Shown here: positions 31,957 to 40,747 of the stretch, in pieces
How positions within the stretch are numbered: position 1 is the first letter of the stretch
How the letters are laid out: each line of letters starts with the position of its first letter
NCBI RefSeq assembly: GCF_963662885.1
Contig: NZ_OY760055.1
Span: 444,001-508,000 of the forward strand
DNA from: an uncultured Pseudodesulfovibrio sp.
GTDB lineage: Bacteria > Desulfobacterota > Desulfovibrionia > Desulfovibrionales > Desulfovibrionaceae
Direction: 5' to 3'
DNA length: 64,000 bases
The notes under the pieces: generated by a model
What the model was told of the DNA's origin: nothing
Seen by the model: only the letters and a program-made list of their open reading frames with translations
Database searches by the model: none
Position numbers and translations under genes: made by a program

Positions 31957-33902
31957 AAGGTGTTCACCTCGGCGAGTATCTGGTTGTCGGTGAAGTGGCT
32001 CAGTTGGATGGCTCCCTGCGGACAGGCGGCGGTGCATACTCCGCAGCCCTGGCACACGGTCTCGATGACCGAGGCCTTGGTCATGCCGCGGAAATCGATC
32101 ATTTCGATGGCCCCGAAGGGACAGACCGATTCGCACTTGCCGCAGCCGATGCAGCGCACCAGCTTGACGCCGGAGACCTGGGGATCGCTGGCCAGCTTGT
32201 CCTTGGAGAACAGGGCCAGAACCTTGGCAGCGGCCGCGTCGCCCTGGGCAACCGAGGACGGAATGTCCTTGGGGCCCTGGCAGGAGCCTGCGAGGTAGAT
32301 ACCCGCGGTGTTGGTTTCCACCGGCTTGAGTTTGGGATGGCCTTCCAGGAAGAATCCGTAGGGATCGTAGGAGATGCGCAGCTTTTCGGCCAGCTCGCCC
32401 GCGCCCTTGGCGGCCTCGGCCCCCACGGCGAGAACGATCAGGTCGGCCTCGATCTCCACCTGCTGCCCGAGCAGCGTGTCCGCGCCCTTGACCAGGTAGC
32501 GGCCGTTCTTGGGCTGGATGGCGGAGACTCTGCCGCGGATGTACCGGGCCCCGTACTCCTCCATGGCGCGCCGGGTGAACTCGTCGTAGTTCTTACCGGG
32601 CGAGCGAATGTCCATGTAGAAGACATAGGACTGGGAGTCGGGCATGTGGTCCTTGGTCAGGATGGTCTGCTTGGCCGTGTACATGCAGCAGAAACCGGAA
32701 CAGTAGGGTCGGCCGATGGACTTGTCTCGCGAGCCGACGCACTGGATAAAAACGATGTCCTTGGGCTCGGTGCCGTCCGAGGGACGCTTGATGTGGCCCT
32801 CGGTGGGACCGGAGGCGGAGAGCAGCCGTTCGTACTGCATGGACGTGATCACGTCCGGGTACCGGCCGCCGCCGTATTCGCCGTATTTGGTGAAGTCGAA
32901 CAGGTCGTAGCCGGTGGCCGCGATGATCGCGCCTACCTGCTCGGTGACCAGTTCATCCTGCTGGTCGAAGCGGATGGCTTCGGTGGGGCAGACCTTGGCG
33001 CAGGCGCCGCACTTGCCCTTGGTCAGCTTGATGCAGGCCTCGGGATTGATGCTTGCCTTCTTGGGGATGGCCTGGGGGAACGGAATATTGATGGCCGTGG
33101 TCGTGCCGATGAATTCGTTGAACCGGTCCGGCGTCTTCTTGCTCGGACACTTGGTGGTACATTCGCCGCAGCCTGTGCAGGTATCCCAGTCCACGTACGC
33201 GGCCTTGCGGCGCACGGTGACGTCGAAGTTGCCGACGAACCCCTTGACCGATTCGATCTCGGACAGGGTGTACAGGGTGATGTTCGGGTGCTGGGCCACA
33301 TCGACCATCTTGGGGCCGAGGATACAGCTCGAACAGTCAACGGTGGGGAAGGTCTTGTCCAGCTTGGACATCTTGCCGCCGATGCTCGGCTCGCGCTCGA
33401 CCATGATGACTTCGAGTCCGCCGTCGGCGCAGTCCAGGGCTGCCTGGATTCCGGCCACGCCGCCGCCGATGACCATGACCCGCTTGTTGATTTCGAACTC
33501 GCCGGCCTGGAGGTAGTCGTTGCGGCGCAGTTTCTCGACGGCCATGTGGACCAGTTCTCCGGCCTTGCGGGTGTTGGCCTCCTTGTCCTTGCTGACCCAG
33601 GAGACGTGCTCCCGGATGTTGGCCATTTCAAACATGTACTTGTTCAGGCCCGCCCGTTCCAGGGTGCGCCGGAAGGTCGCCTCGTGCATGCGCGGGGTAC
33701 AGGAAGCCACGACCACGCCGTCGAGGTTGTATTCCTTGATGGCATCGATGATGCCCGCCTGACCCGGTTCGGAGCAGGCGTACATGGTGTCGGTGGCAAA
33801 GACCACTTCACGGAATTTCAGGGCCGCCTTGGCGACTGCCTCGGTATCGACTGTTCCGGCGATGTTGCTGCCGCAGTGGCAGACAAAGACTCCGATATTC
33901 AT
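31947..33902 (-). CDS. hdrA: HdrA, flavin-containing heterodisulfide reductase-like subunit
   Basis: 651 residues. The N-terminus is HdrA-like (MNIGVFVCHCGSNIAG), the FAD-binding Rossmann motif is VMVIGGGVAGIQAALDCADGG near residue 142, and the inserted cluster motifs are CTGCGECTTKCP, CGACAKVCP and, at the C-terminus, CIGCGKCESVCP and CQGCGVCTAACP. HdrA is the proposed site of flavin-based electron bifurcation. All cysteines are encoded as Cys (no selenocysteine). It overlaps hdrB by one base (TAATG) and flxD by 10 bases. Confidence 0.93.
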   Translation of the reverse strand: MNIGVFVCHCGSNIAGTVDTEAVAKAALKFREVVFATDTMYACSEPGQAGIIDAIKEYNLDGVVVASCTPRMHEATFRRTLERAGLNKYMFEMANIREHVSWVSKDKEANTRKAGELVHMAVEKLRRNDYLQAGEFEINKRVMVIGGGVAGIQAALDCADGGLEVIMVEREPSIGGKMSKLDKTFPTVDCSSCILGPKMVDVAQHPNITLYTLSEIESVKGFVGNFDVTVRRKAAYVDWDTCTGCGECTTKCPSKKTPDRFNEFIGTTTAINIPFPQAIPKKASINPEACIKLTKGKCGACAKVCPTEAIRFDQQDELVTEQVGAIIAATGYDLFDFTKYGEYGGGRYPDVITSMQYERLLSASGPTEGHIKRPSDGTEPKDIVFIQCVGSRDKSIGRPYCSGFCCMYTAKQTILTKDHMPDSQSYVFYMDIRSPGKNYDEFTRRAMEEYGARYIRGRVSAIQPKNGRYLVKGADTLLGQQVEIEADLIVLAVGAEAAKGAGELAEKLRISYDPYGFFLEGHPKLKPVETNTAGIYLAGSCQGPKDIPSSVAQGDAAAAKVLALFSKDKLASDPQVSGVKLVRCIGCGKCESVCPFGAIEMIDFRGMTKASVIETVCQGCGVCTAACPQGAIQLSHFTDNQILAEVNTLCL

Positions 33903-34804
33903 TAGGCCCCCTCTCCGGTGTGCCCGGCCAGGGAGGCGAGCAGGGTGCGGGGACTAACACAGAGTTTGTCCAGCATGGTGCTCGTTTCGTCCTGCCCGGC
34001 GGCAAGGCCGGCAAGTTGCGTATAATAGAAGACAGGCATGTTGTACCCGCTGTTGTTGGCTCGGTTGATCTGCGACTGGCGCATGTCCAGGTTCAACTGG
34101 CACAGGGGGCAGGCGGTGACGATTGCGTCGGCACCGGCCTCCTCGGCCGCCTCCAGGATGCGCCCGGAAAGTCTGGCGATGACATCCTTGCGAGTGGTTC
34201 CCAGGGACGCGCCGCAGCAGTCGGTCTTCAGGGCGAAAGGCAGTACCTCGGCGCCCAGTTCGGTCAGCAGGTTGTCCAGGGCCATCGGGTTTTCCGGATC
34301 GTCGAACTGCATGATCTGCGGCGGGCGGACCATGATGCAGCCGTAGTAGGGGACCACCTTGAGACCGGCCAGCGGCTTGCTGACCAATTTGGCCAGCGCC
34401 TCAAGGCCGAGGTCTTCAACCACCATCTGGAGCACGGACTTGATGGGCAGTTCGGCTTTCAGGGGCCTTCCAACCACCAATTCCACCTTGCGGTGGAACT
34501 CGGGATCGGCCAGCCTGTGCTGGGTGGTCTTGAGATTTTTCAGGCAACTGGGGCACGGCGTGATGATGCCGTCGAGTTCTCGTTCCTCGGCCATGTCATC
34601 GGCGATGCCCAGGTTCCGGCCCACAAGACAGGCCGAAAGCAGGTGGTCGACGGCGTGGGCCGGGGTGGAGCCGCAACAGTTCCAGTCGGGGATGTCCACC
34701 AGCTCGATGCCGAGGCCCTTGCACAGGGCGCGGGTGGAGGTGTCGTACTCGAGCGAGGTGCCGAGCCCTGAGCAGCCCGGATAATACGCGTAACACAGAC
34801 TCAT
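33902..34804 (-). CDS. hdrB: HdrB, CCG-domain disulfide reductase subunit
   Basis: 300 residues with two CCG domains. The first has CYAYYPGCS, WNCCGSTPAH and CPSCLKN; the second has YYGCIMVRP, DCCGASLG and CPLCQLN. In HdrB these ligate the unusual noncubane iron-sulfur clusters that cleave the disulfide substrate. In sulfate reducers lacking CoM-S-S-CoB the acceptor is thought to be the DsrC disulfide/trisulfide (established for the family, not visible here). Its start overlaps the hdrC stop as ATGA. Confidence 0.93.
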   Translation of the reverse strand: MSLCYAYYPGCSGLGTSLEYDTSTRALCKGLGIELVDIPDWNCCGSTPAHAVDHLLSACLVGRNLGIADDMAEERELDGIITPCPSCLKNLKTTQHRLADPEFHRKVELVVGRPLKAELPIKSVLQMVVEDLGLEALAKLVSKPLAGLKVVPYYGCIMVRPPQIMQFDDPENPMALDNLLTELGAEVLPFALKTDCCGASLGTTRKDVIARLSGRILEAAEEAGADAIVTACPLCQLNLDMRQSQINRANNSGYNMPVFYYTQLAGLAAGQDETSTMLDKLCVSPRTLLASLAGHTGEGA

Positions 34805-35352
34805 TGTTTTTGCTCCCGATAGCGGTCGAATATCCCACGGATTTCGGACAATTTTTCGATGTCGTGGGCTTTAAGACCCAGCTTGCCCTTGCGCAGGGCC
34901 ATGGGGGCCAGATCCACGTCGGTGAACATGCGGCCCGTCTTGCCAACATAGTTGGCCATGAGGCCGAGTTCGAAAACGCGGCCATGTTTTTCCACGGATT
35001 CCAGGAAGGCCTTCCAGAATGCACTGACGGCTTTTTCACTGACGATGTTCTCCCGCCGTGCCATGTGGCGCAGAACGTCCATGATCCTTGCCACGTCGAT
35101 GTCGTTGGGACAGCGGGTGGTGCAGGTCTCGCAGGACGAACACAGCCAGATGGCGTGGGACGACAGGGCTTCCTGCTTCCTGCCTGCCTGGACCAGACGC
35201 ATGATCTGGTTGACCGGGTAGTCGTAGGCGAAGGAAACCGGGCATCCGGCAGTGCAGTTGCCGCATTGGTAGCATAGGGCGAGATTCTGTTCGCTCTCCC
35301 TCTGCACCTCGGCGATGAACTCTGAATCAAAGGTCTTCGAGCTGGATGGCAT
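34801..35352 (-). CDS. hdrC: HdrC, iron-sulfur subunit
   Basis: 183 residues with two [4Fe-4S] motifs, CYQCGNCTAGCPVSF near residue 27 and CSSCETCTTRCPNDI near 70, and a helical C-terminus (KHGRVFELGLMANY). It relays electrons from HdrA to HdrB. It starts the hdrCBA–flxDCBA string. The gap between it and adh1 holds two hairpins (35381–35450), so adh1 mRNA can be more abundant than the hdr part. ATG 35352 has a GGAG about 11 bases upstream. Confidence 0.9.
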   Translation of the reverse strand: MPSSSKTFDSEFIAEVQRESEQNLALCYQCGNCTAGCPVSFAYDYPVNQIMRLVQAGRKQEALSSHAIWLCSSCETCTTRCPNDIDVARIMDVLRHMARRENIVSEKAVSAFWKAFLESVEKHGRVFELGLMANYVGKTGRMFTDVDLAPMALRKGKLGLKAHDIEKLSEIRGIFDRYREQKQ

Positions 35353-35380
35353 TGATGTAAAACTCCGTGTTGTTAACAAA

Positions 35381-35450
35381 CGGGCGGCGTGTGGAGCCGC
35401 CCGAATATCAGGTGATCTTCCGAACAGGGGCGGGGCAAAAGCCCCACCCC
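35381..35450 (-). repeat. Two hairpins between adh1 and hdrC
   Basis: Hairpin 1: CGGGCGGC (35381–35388) with GCCGCCCG (35396–35403). Hairpin 2: GGGGCGGGGC with GCCCCACCCC around an AAAA loop (about 35427–35450). On the minus strand they follow the adh1 stop and lack a T run. A stabilising or partly terminating element that sets the adh1:hdr ratio is likely. Confidence 0.6.
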
Positions 35451-35466
35451 CATTGGAAGGGAGGAC

Positions 35467-36648
35467 CTACATTGCTGCTTCGTATATGGCCATGACGTCC
35501 ATATCCTTGGGGCAGCGCGGGTTGGTCAGACCGCAAGCGTCCTTCTGGGCGTTTTCGGTCATGATCTTGATGTCCTTGATCTTGACATCCTTACCGTAGC
35601 GCTTGCCAAGCTCGACCAGGCCGGCGGGAATGCCGACGTCGGAGGAGAGCTGCTTGATGGCATCAAGACACAGCTCGGCGGCGTTGCGCTTGCTCATACC
35701 TTCGATGTTCTGATCCATCATCTCGGCCATCTCGGCGAACCGCTCAACGCGGGCGATGAGGTTGAACTTCTCCACATGGGGCAGGAGGATGGCGTTGCAT
35801 TCGCCGTGCGGCAGGTCATAGAAACCGCCAAGCTGGTGGGCCATGGCGTGTACGTGGCCGAGGCTGGCGTTGTTGAAAGCCATACCGGCCAGGTACTGGG
35901 CGTAGCACATACCTTCGCGGGCTTCAATATCCGAGCCATTGGCAACCGCGCGGCGCAGGAACTTGAAGATCAGGCGGATGGCCTTCTCGGCGCAGGCGTC
36001 GGTCATCGGGGTGGCGATGGTGGAAACATAAGCCTCAACGGCGTGGGTCAGGGCGTCCATGCCGGTGGCGGCGGTCAGCGCCGGGGGCATGCCCATCATC
36101 AGCAGCGGATCGTCAAGGGCGATGCCAGGAGTGACGCGCCAGTCGACGATGGCCATCTTAACCTTGCGGGAGGTGTCGGTGATGATGCAGAAGCGGGTCA
36201 TCTCGGACGCGGTACCGGCGGTGGTGTTAACGGCGATGTAAGGGGGCATGGGGTTGGTGGACTTGTCCACGCCTTCGTAGTCATGGATCTTGCCGCCGTT
36301 GGCCACGACCAGGCCGATGCCCTTGCCGCAGTCATGGGAGGAGCCGCCGCCCAGGGTGATCAGGGAGTCACACTTGTTGTCTTTGTAGACCTTGACGCCG
36401 TCGGCAACGTTCTTGTCGGTGGGGTTGGGGACCGTCTCGTCGTAAACGACGCAGCTCATCTTCTGGCTTTTGAGCAGGTCGACGATCTGCTGGGTGATGC
36501 CGCAGCCGGTGATGCCCTTGTCAGTCACGAGAAGGGGTTTTTTGCTGCCCAGGGCCTTGATCTTGGCCGGGATCTCCTTGTGGGCGCCAATGCCGATAAG
36601 GGTCACGCTGGGGATGAAAAAGCCATTAACTTGTTCGGTAACTGCCAT
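35467..36648 (-). CDS. adh: Iron-containing alcohol dehydrogenase (adh1)
   Basis: 393 residues of the Fe-dependent ADH family: NAD-binding LGGGSSHDCGKGIGLV near residue 97, and metal ligands within GMDALTHAVEAYVS and HAMAHQLGGFYDLPHGECNA (three His plus an Asp). It oxidises ethanol or another primary alcohol to the aldehyde with NAD. Located directly upstream of hdrCBA-flxDCBA, it supplies NADH for that complex, as in Desulfovibrio ethanol metabolism. Codon choice is strongly biased, as in a highly expressed gene. ATG 36648 follows CGGAACATT. A sigma-54 promoter lies at 36725–36740. Confidence 0.93.
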   Translation of the reverse strand: MAVTEQVNGFFIPSVTLIGIGAHKEIPAKIKALGSKKPLLVTDKGITGCGITQQIVDLLKSQKMSCVVYDETVPNPTDKNVADGVKVYKDNKCDSLITLGGGSSHDCGKGIGLVVANGGKIHDYEGVDKSTNPMPPYIAVNTTAGTASEMTRFCIITDTSRKVKMAIVDWRVTPGIALDDPLLMMGMPPALTAATGMDALTHAVEAYVSTIATPMTDACAEKAIRLIFKFLRRAVANGSDIEAREGMCYAQYLAGMAFNNASLGHVHAMAHQLGGFYDLPHGECNAILLPHVEKFNLIARVERFAEMAEMMDQNIEGMSKRNAAELCLDAIKQLSSDVGIPAGLVELGKRYGKDVKIKDIKIMTENAQKDACGLTNPRCPKDMDVMAIYEAAM

Positions 36649-36724
36649 AATGTTCCGTCCTTGTGGTTGAGGGTGACTGAACTCGGGACAAGTGCCTGCC
36701 ACATCATGTGACGACTACTCTTAG

Positions 36725-36740
36725 AGCAAAGACTGGGCCA
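36725..36740 (-). promoter_or_regulatory. Sigma-54 promoter of adh1–hdr–flx
   Basis: Minus-strand reading TGGCCC–AGTCT–TTGCT keeps GG and GC at the -24/-12 distance. It is 77 bases before the adh1 start. The adjacent NtrC-type response regulator gene supports the call. Confidence 0.75.
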
Positions 36741-36797
36741 ATCGATTTATAACCATTATAATAAGGTGTTAGGTTGATTCTCTCTGGTGGGCCTTTG

Positions 36798-36924
36798 TGA
36801 CCCTTCTTCCTTCAATTTTGGGTCAGCGTGACCCCTGAAGGTGTCTTCATGTGTTTATATCCTGATATATCGGCGAGTTGAATGATGTGTCTTTTTGATA
36901 CACGGAAATGTGTCGAATGGGTCA
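36798..36924. promoter_or_regulatory. Activator sites upstream of adh1 (GGGTCA/TGACCC)
   Basis: A perfect palindrome GGGTCA-GCG-TGACCC lies at 36820–36834, about 80 bases upstream of the -24 element. Half-sites are at 36798–36803 (TGACCC) and 36919–36924 (GGGTCA). A second palindrome TATATC-CT-GATATA is at 36856–36869. This 309-base gap (36703–37011) shows no gene; it is regulatory. Confidence 0.55.
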
Positions 36925-37011
36925 AAATATCATGGTGTACGGCTATATAAAAAACCCGTTTTTATAACGGGTTTTTCAGGCTGGCCTATATATAAGGTAT
37001 AACGGGGAGGA

Positions 37012-38355
37012 TTATCCCAATCCAAACTTCTCTATCTTCCGGTACAATGTCTTTCTGCCTATGCCCAGAGCCTTGGCCGCCTGGAGCCGGTTGCCGTCGT
37101 AGAACTGGAGGGCGCGCTGGATGTGTGTGCGCTCCATCTCCTCCAGAGAGAAGACGGTGCCGTCGCCATGGTCCGCCACATGCTCCACCAGTTCTCTGGG
37201 CAGGGCCTGGTTGGTGATCACGCCGCCTTCCGCCAGGATGATGCTTCGCTCGAGCACGTTGCGCAGTTCGCGGATGTTGCCGGGCCAGTCGTATTGGGAC
37301 AGGCACTGCACGGCCTTGTCGGTGATGGTCAGCCGCTCCCGGCGCATGGCGATGCTCATGCGGCCGAGGAAGTGCTCGACCAGCAGAGGAATGTCTTCCT
37401 TGCGCTGACAAAGGGGCGGGACCTTGATGTTGAACACGTTGATGCGGTGGTACAGCGCTTCGTTGAACCGTCCGGCTTCGACCTCTTCGGCCAGGTTTCG
37501 GCTGGTGGCGAACAGGAACCGGATGTCCACGTGGCGTTCGTTCTTTTCGCCCATACGGCGGTACATCTTGGCTTCGAGTACCCTGAGCAGGCCGCCCTGG
37601 ACCTCCAGGGGCAGCTCGCCGATCTCGTCCAGGAACAGGGTGCCGGTGTCCGCGTAGGTCATCAGGCCGTCGCGATTGTCCGTGGCGCCGGTGAAGGAAC
37701 CGCGCGTATGCCCGAACAGCTCACTGCGCATGAGCTCCTTTTGCAGAGTGGCGCAGTTCTTGACGATGAACGGACGCTCGCTGCGTTCACTATGCTCCTG
37801 GATGGTGTGGGCGACCACGTCCTTGCCCACGCCGCTCTCGCCGGTGATGAGCACGGCCACGTCCGTGGGGGCGACCCGGCCGATGAGATATTTGATTTGT
37901 TTGATGGGCGCTGAGTTGCCCACCAGCTTGGATGAGGGCACGGTCTGCTTGGAGTGCCGGAAGCTGCGGTTTTCTCGCTGCAGGCAGACCCGCTGGTAGG
38001 CCCGCTCGATGACCATCTCCACCCGGTCGAGATGAAAGGGCTTGGTAACGTAGTCGTAGGCCCCGATGCGCATGGCCTCGACAGCGTTGTCGATGTTGCC
38101 GTGCCCGGTGATCAGGATGACCTCGATGTCCGGATAGGTGGTCTTGAACTTGACGAGCATGTCCAGACCATCACCGTCGGGCAGGCGGATATCCGAGACC
38201 ACCACGTCGTAGTGGCCCTTGGCGAATTTCTCCAGCCCGATGGTGGCCGAGGGAGCCGTTTCCACGATCCGCTCGTCGGTGCTCAATTCGTGCTGGAGCA
38301 GTCTGAGGATCGATTCCTCGTCGTCTATGACCAGGACCTTGTAAGCATTACCCAT
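37012..38355 (-). CDS. Sigma-54-dependent response regulator (NtrC family)
   Basis: 447 residues. The receiver domain (5–120) has the acidic pair Asp11/Asp12, phospho-acceptor Asp55 (VVSDIRLPDGDG), and lysine in TKPF. The AAA+ domain has GESGVGKD, sigma-54 loop GSFTGA (a Ser variant of GAFTGA) and LFLDEIGEL. A Fis HTH ends the protein (NRLQAAKALGIGRKTLYRKI). It is co-translated with the sensor kinase (8-base overlap) and adh2. The gene lies just beside the sigma-54 promoter of adh1, so it very likely activates alcohol dehydrogenase and hdr/flx expression. The start is ATG 38355. Confidence 0.92.
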   Translation of the reverse strand: MGNAYKVLVIDDEESILRLLQHELSTDERIVETAPSATIGLEKFAKGHYDVVVSDIRLPDGDGLDMLVKFKTTYPDIEVILITGHGNIDNAVEAMRIGAYDYVTKPFHLDRVEMVIERAYQRVCLQRENRSFRHSKQTVPSSKLVGNSAPIKQIKYLIGRVAPTDVAVLITGESGVGKDVVAHTIQEHSERSERPFIVKNCATLQKELMRSELFGHTRGSFTGATDNRDGLMTYADTGTLFLDEIGELPLEVQGGLLRVLEAKMYRRMGEKNERHVDIRFLFATSRNLAEEVEAGRFNEALYHRINVFNIKVPPLCQRKEDIPLLVEHFLGRMSIAMRRERLTITDKAVQCLSQYDWPGNIRELRNVLERSIILAEGGVITNQALPRELVEHVADHGDGTVFSLEEMERTHIQRALQFYDGNRLQAAKALGIGRKTLYRKIEKFGLG

Positions 38356-39556
38356 GTCGGCCTCGTTTACCCAGGGGCAGGGTGACCGAGAAACAGGTTC
38401 CGGTGCCCAACTCGCTGTTGACCGTGATTTCCCCGCCGTGGTCCTGGACAATATGATAGCAGGTCGCCAGACCGATACCGATGCCCTTGCCGACGGGTTT
38501 GGTGGTGAAGAACGGCTCGAAGAGCTTGTCCAGGTTCTTTTCCGGGATGCCGCAGCCGGTGTCGCTCACGGCCATGCGCACGCCACCCTCGTGCATGGTG
38601 GTGGACACGCACAGCTCCCCTTCCTCCCCGATGGCGTCCACCGCGTTGGTCAGAAGGTTGAGGGCGACCTGTTTCAGCTGCGCCTCGTCGCCGTAGATCA
38701 TGGGCAGCGTTTCATCCAGGGACATGGATACCTTGAGCTTGGGGTGGTTCTTGAAATGATGCTGCAGGATGCGGATGGTGTCCTTGACCACCCGGTTGAC
38801 GCAGACCTGGGTGAAGTCCGCCATCATCGGGCGGCTGAAGGTCAGCAGGGTCTGGACGATCTTCTGGCAGCGAGAACACTCCTTGAGGATGGTGTCCGTG
38901 TATTCCTTGAAGTCCTCGTAGAGATCCTCGTCAACCACACCCTCCAGGCGGGGCAGGCGGCGTTTGAGCCCTTCCGCGAAACCGGCCACGGCGGCCAGGG
39001 GGTTGTTGACCTCGTGGGCCACGCCCGCGGCGAGCATGCCGGTGGTGGCCATTTTTTCGGCCTGGTAGAACTTGGCCTGATATTCCTTTTCCATGGTCAC
39101 GTCCCGCTTGAAGATCAGCACCCGGTGTTGGGGCAGGTGGGGATTCTTCAGGGGAGCCGCGACCATCTGGAATTGCCGGTTGCGTCCGCCCACGCGGAAG
39201 ATGGCGGTCTCGCGGCAGACCGCATCCGTGCTCAGGGACCGGAAGGCCGGACATTCATGGCACGGGTAGTTGGTGTGCCGGAACACTTCGTAGCAATACC
39301 GGCCGATGGGGTTGATGCCCGGGAACAGTTCCAGAAAGACATGGTTGACCGAGATGATCTCGAGGTTTTCGGAGAGGACCATCATGACATCGGTGATGCC
39401 CTCGAGAATGGCCGCGATCTCCAGCCGCTGGTCTTCGGACTCCCGGTGGCTGGCGGTCAGTTTCTCAATGCTCTGTCGCAGTTCCTGAAAGAAGTTGAGC
39501 TTGCTGTGCTCAAGCCCCATGAGATCTTCGAGTTTCGTCTTGGAAGTACTCACCAT
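38348..39556 (-). CDS. Sensor histidine kinase, PAS type
   Basis: About 402 residues with no membrane helix, so it is a cytosolic sensor. A coiled coil (about 15–45) is followed by a PAS domain (about 45–160) with a Cys-containing patch YCYEVFRHTNYPCHECPAF, common in redox-sensing PAS domains of sulfate reducers. HisKA has phospho-acceptor His181 in GVAHEVNNPLAAV, and HATPase has DTGCGIPEKN and GKGIGIGLAT. It phosphorylates the co-encoded regulator. The signal could be redox state or an aldehyde/alcohol (inference from Cys patch and context). The start is either ATG 39556 or ATG 39568; the first is preceded by GAGG. Confidence 0.9.
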   Translation of the reverse strand: MVSTSKTKLEDLMGLEHSKLNFFQELRQSIEKLTASHRESEDQRLEIAAILEGITDVMMVLSENLEIISVNHVFLELFPGINPIGRYCYEVFRHTNYPCHECPAFRSLSTDAVCRETAIFRVGGRNRQFQMVAAPLKNPHLPQHRVLIFKRDVTMEKEYQAKFYQAEKMATTGMLAAGVAHEVNNPLAAVAGFAEGLKRRLPRLEGVVDEDLYEDFKEYTDTILKECSRCQKIVQTLLTFSRPMMADFTQVCVNRVVKDTIRILQHHFKNHPKLKVSMSLDETLPMIYGDEAQLKQVALNLLTNAVDAIGEEGELCVSTTMHEGGVRMAVSDTGCGIPEKNLDKLFEPFFTTKPVGKGIGIGLATCYHIVQDHGGEITVNSELGTGTCFSVTLPLGKRGRHG

Positions 39557-40692
39557 GCAGCCTCGCATATGCTCATCAGATCTTCACAGCTCGCTTCCCT
39601 GGGGTTGGTCAGGGTGCAGGCGTCGGGCAGTGCCTTGTGGCAGAGCAGTTCCAGTTCGCTGTCGTCGGGCAGGATGTCGTTCAACCGGCAGGTGGCGCCC
39701 AGTTCCAGGAACAGCTTCTCCAGGTATTCGATGCCGAGCATGGCCTGCTTCTCTTCGGACCGGCACTGCACGCCGGTGATCTGGAAACCCACGTTCGCCA
39801 GCTTTTGGGGCCGGGACATGAGGTTGAAGCGCATGACCGAGGGGAGCAGCACGGGATGGACCATGCCGTGCAGAACGTCGAACCGCCCGCCGATGGAATG
39901 GGCCAGAGAGTGGGCGATGCCGAGGCCCGCGTTGCTGAACGCCATTCCGGCCGCCGTACTGGCGATGCTCAGGTTCTTGAGCGCCTCCGGGGACTTGGAA
40001 TCCACCGCTTCCCGGATGTTTTCCATGAACAGCTGAATGGCCTGCATGGACTGGGGCTCGGTAAAGGGCGAGGCCATCCGCGACACATAGGATTCCACGG
40101 CGTGGGCCAGGGCATCCACGGCCGAGGCGGCGATCAGCTCCCGGCTCTTGGTCCGCAGGAGCATGGGGTCGATGATGGACAGGTTGGGGACCAGCGAGCG
40201 GCTGATGATGGACATCTTCACCTGCCGTTCCACATCGGTGATGATGCAGAACTGGGAGACGTCCGAACCGCTTCCCGCTGTGGAGGGGATGAAGATCATC
40301 GGGGGCAGCGGACGCATGATCATGTTCGCGCCCTCGTAGTCCCGGATCTTGCCGCCGTTGCCTACGATGGTGGATATGCCCTTGGCGGCGTCGATGGGGC
40401 TGCCCCCGCCGATGCCGACGATGACGTCGGCCCCGTTTTCCACGTACAGCTCGGCGCCCTTGTGGACCTGCACGTCGCGTGGATTGGAGCTGACTTCATT
40501 GAAATAGACGCACTCTATGGAGTCCTTGCGCAGCAGGTCCATGACGACCTCGACCCAGCCCGCCTTCTCGACCCCTGGGTCGCTGACCAGCAGGACCCGT
40601 TTGGCTCCGAGTCGTCGAGCACATGGCGCAAGGTATTTGATGCTGCCGTTGCCGAAAATGACTTCCGGAATGGCGAATTTCGTGATGAGCAT
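39550..40692 (-). CDS. Iron-containing alcohol dehydrogenase (adh2)
   Basis: 380 residues of the same family as adh1 but clearly diverged: GIGGGSPIDAAKGI for NAD, metal-site blocks VDALAHAVESYVS and IAHSLAHSIGGRFDVLHGMVHP. ATG 40692 has GGAGATGCC upstream. It overlaps the sensor kinase by 7 bases, so adh2, kinase and regulator form one operon: the enzyme and the system that controls alcohol use are made together. It may oxidise a different alcohol (propanol, butanol, propanediol) or run in the reductive direction. Confidence 0.9.
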   Translation of the reverse strand: MLITKFAIPEVIFGNGSIKYLAPCARRLGAKRVLLVSDPGVEKAGWVEVVMDLLRKDSIECVYFNEVSSNPRDVQVHKGAELYVENGADVIVGIGGGSPIDAAKGISTIVGNGGKIRDYEGANMIMRPLPPMIFIPSTAGSGSDVSQFCIITDVERQVKMSIISRSLVPNLSIIDPMLLRTKSRELIAASAVDALAHAVESYVSRMASPFTEPQSMQAIQLFMENIREAVDSKSPEALKNLSIASTAAGMAFSNAGLGIAHSLAHSIGGRFDVLHGMVHPVLLPSVMRFNLMSRPQKLANVGFQITGVQCRSEEKQAMLGIEYLEKLFLELGATCRLNDILPDDSELELLCHKALPDACTLTNPREASCEDLMSICEAAW

Positions 40693-40747
40693 GGCATCTC
40701 CGCACATGGTTTGGTATGCCCTAGCCTACTCAGTTTCCTTGAACTTA

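Noticed and set aside
31995..33905. 636-codon open frame antisense to hdrA
   Set aside because: Same cause; the translation is low-complexity Gly/Ala/His-rich, while hdrA on the other strand has all expected cofactor motifs.
36685..36712. TGGCAG–GCAC–TTGTC as a sigma-54 promoter of adh1
   Set aside because: The spacer is one base short and the -12 GC is missing; the element at 36725–36740 fits better.
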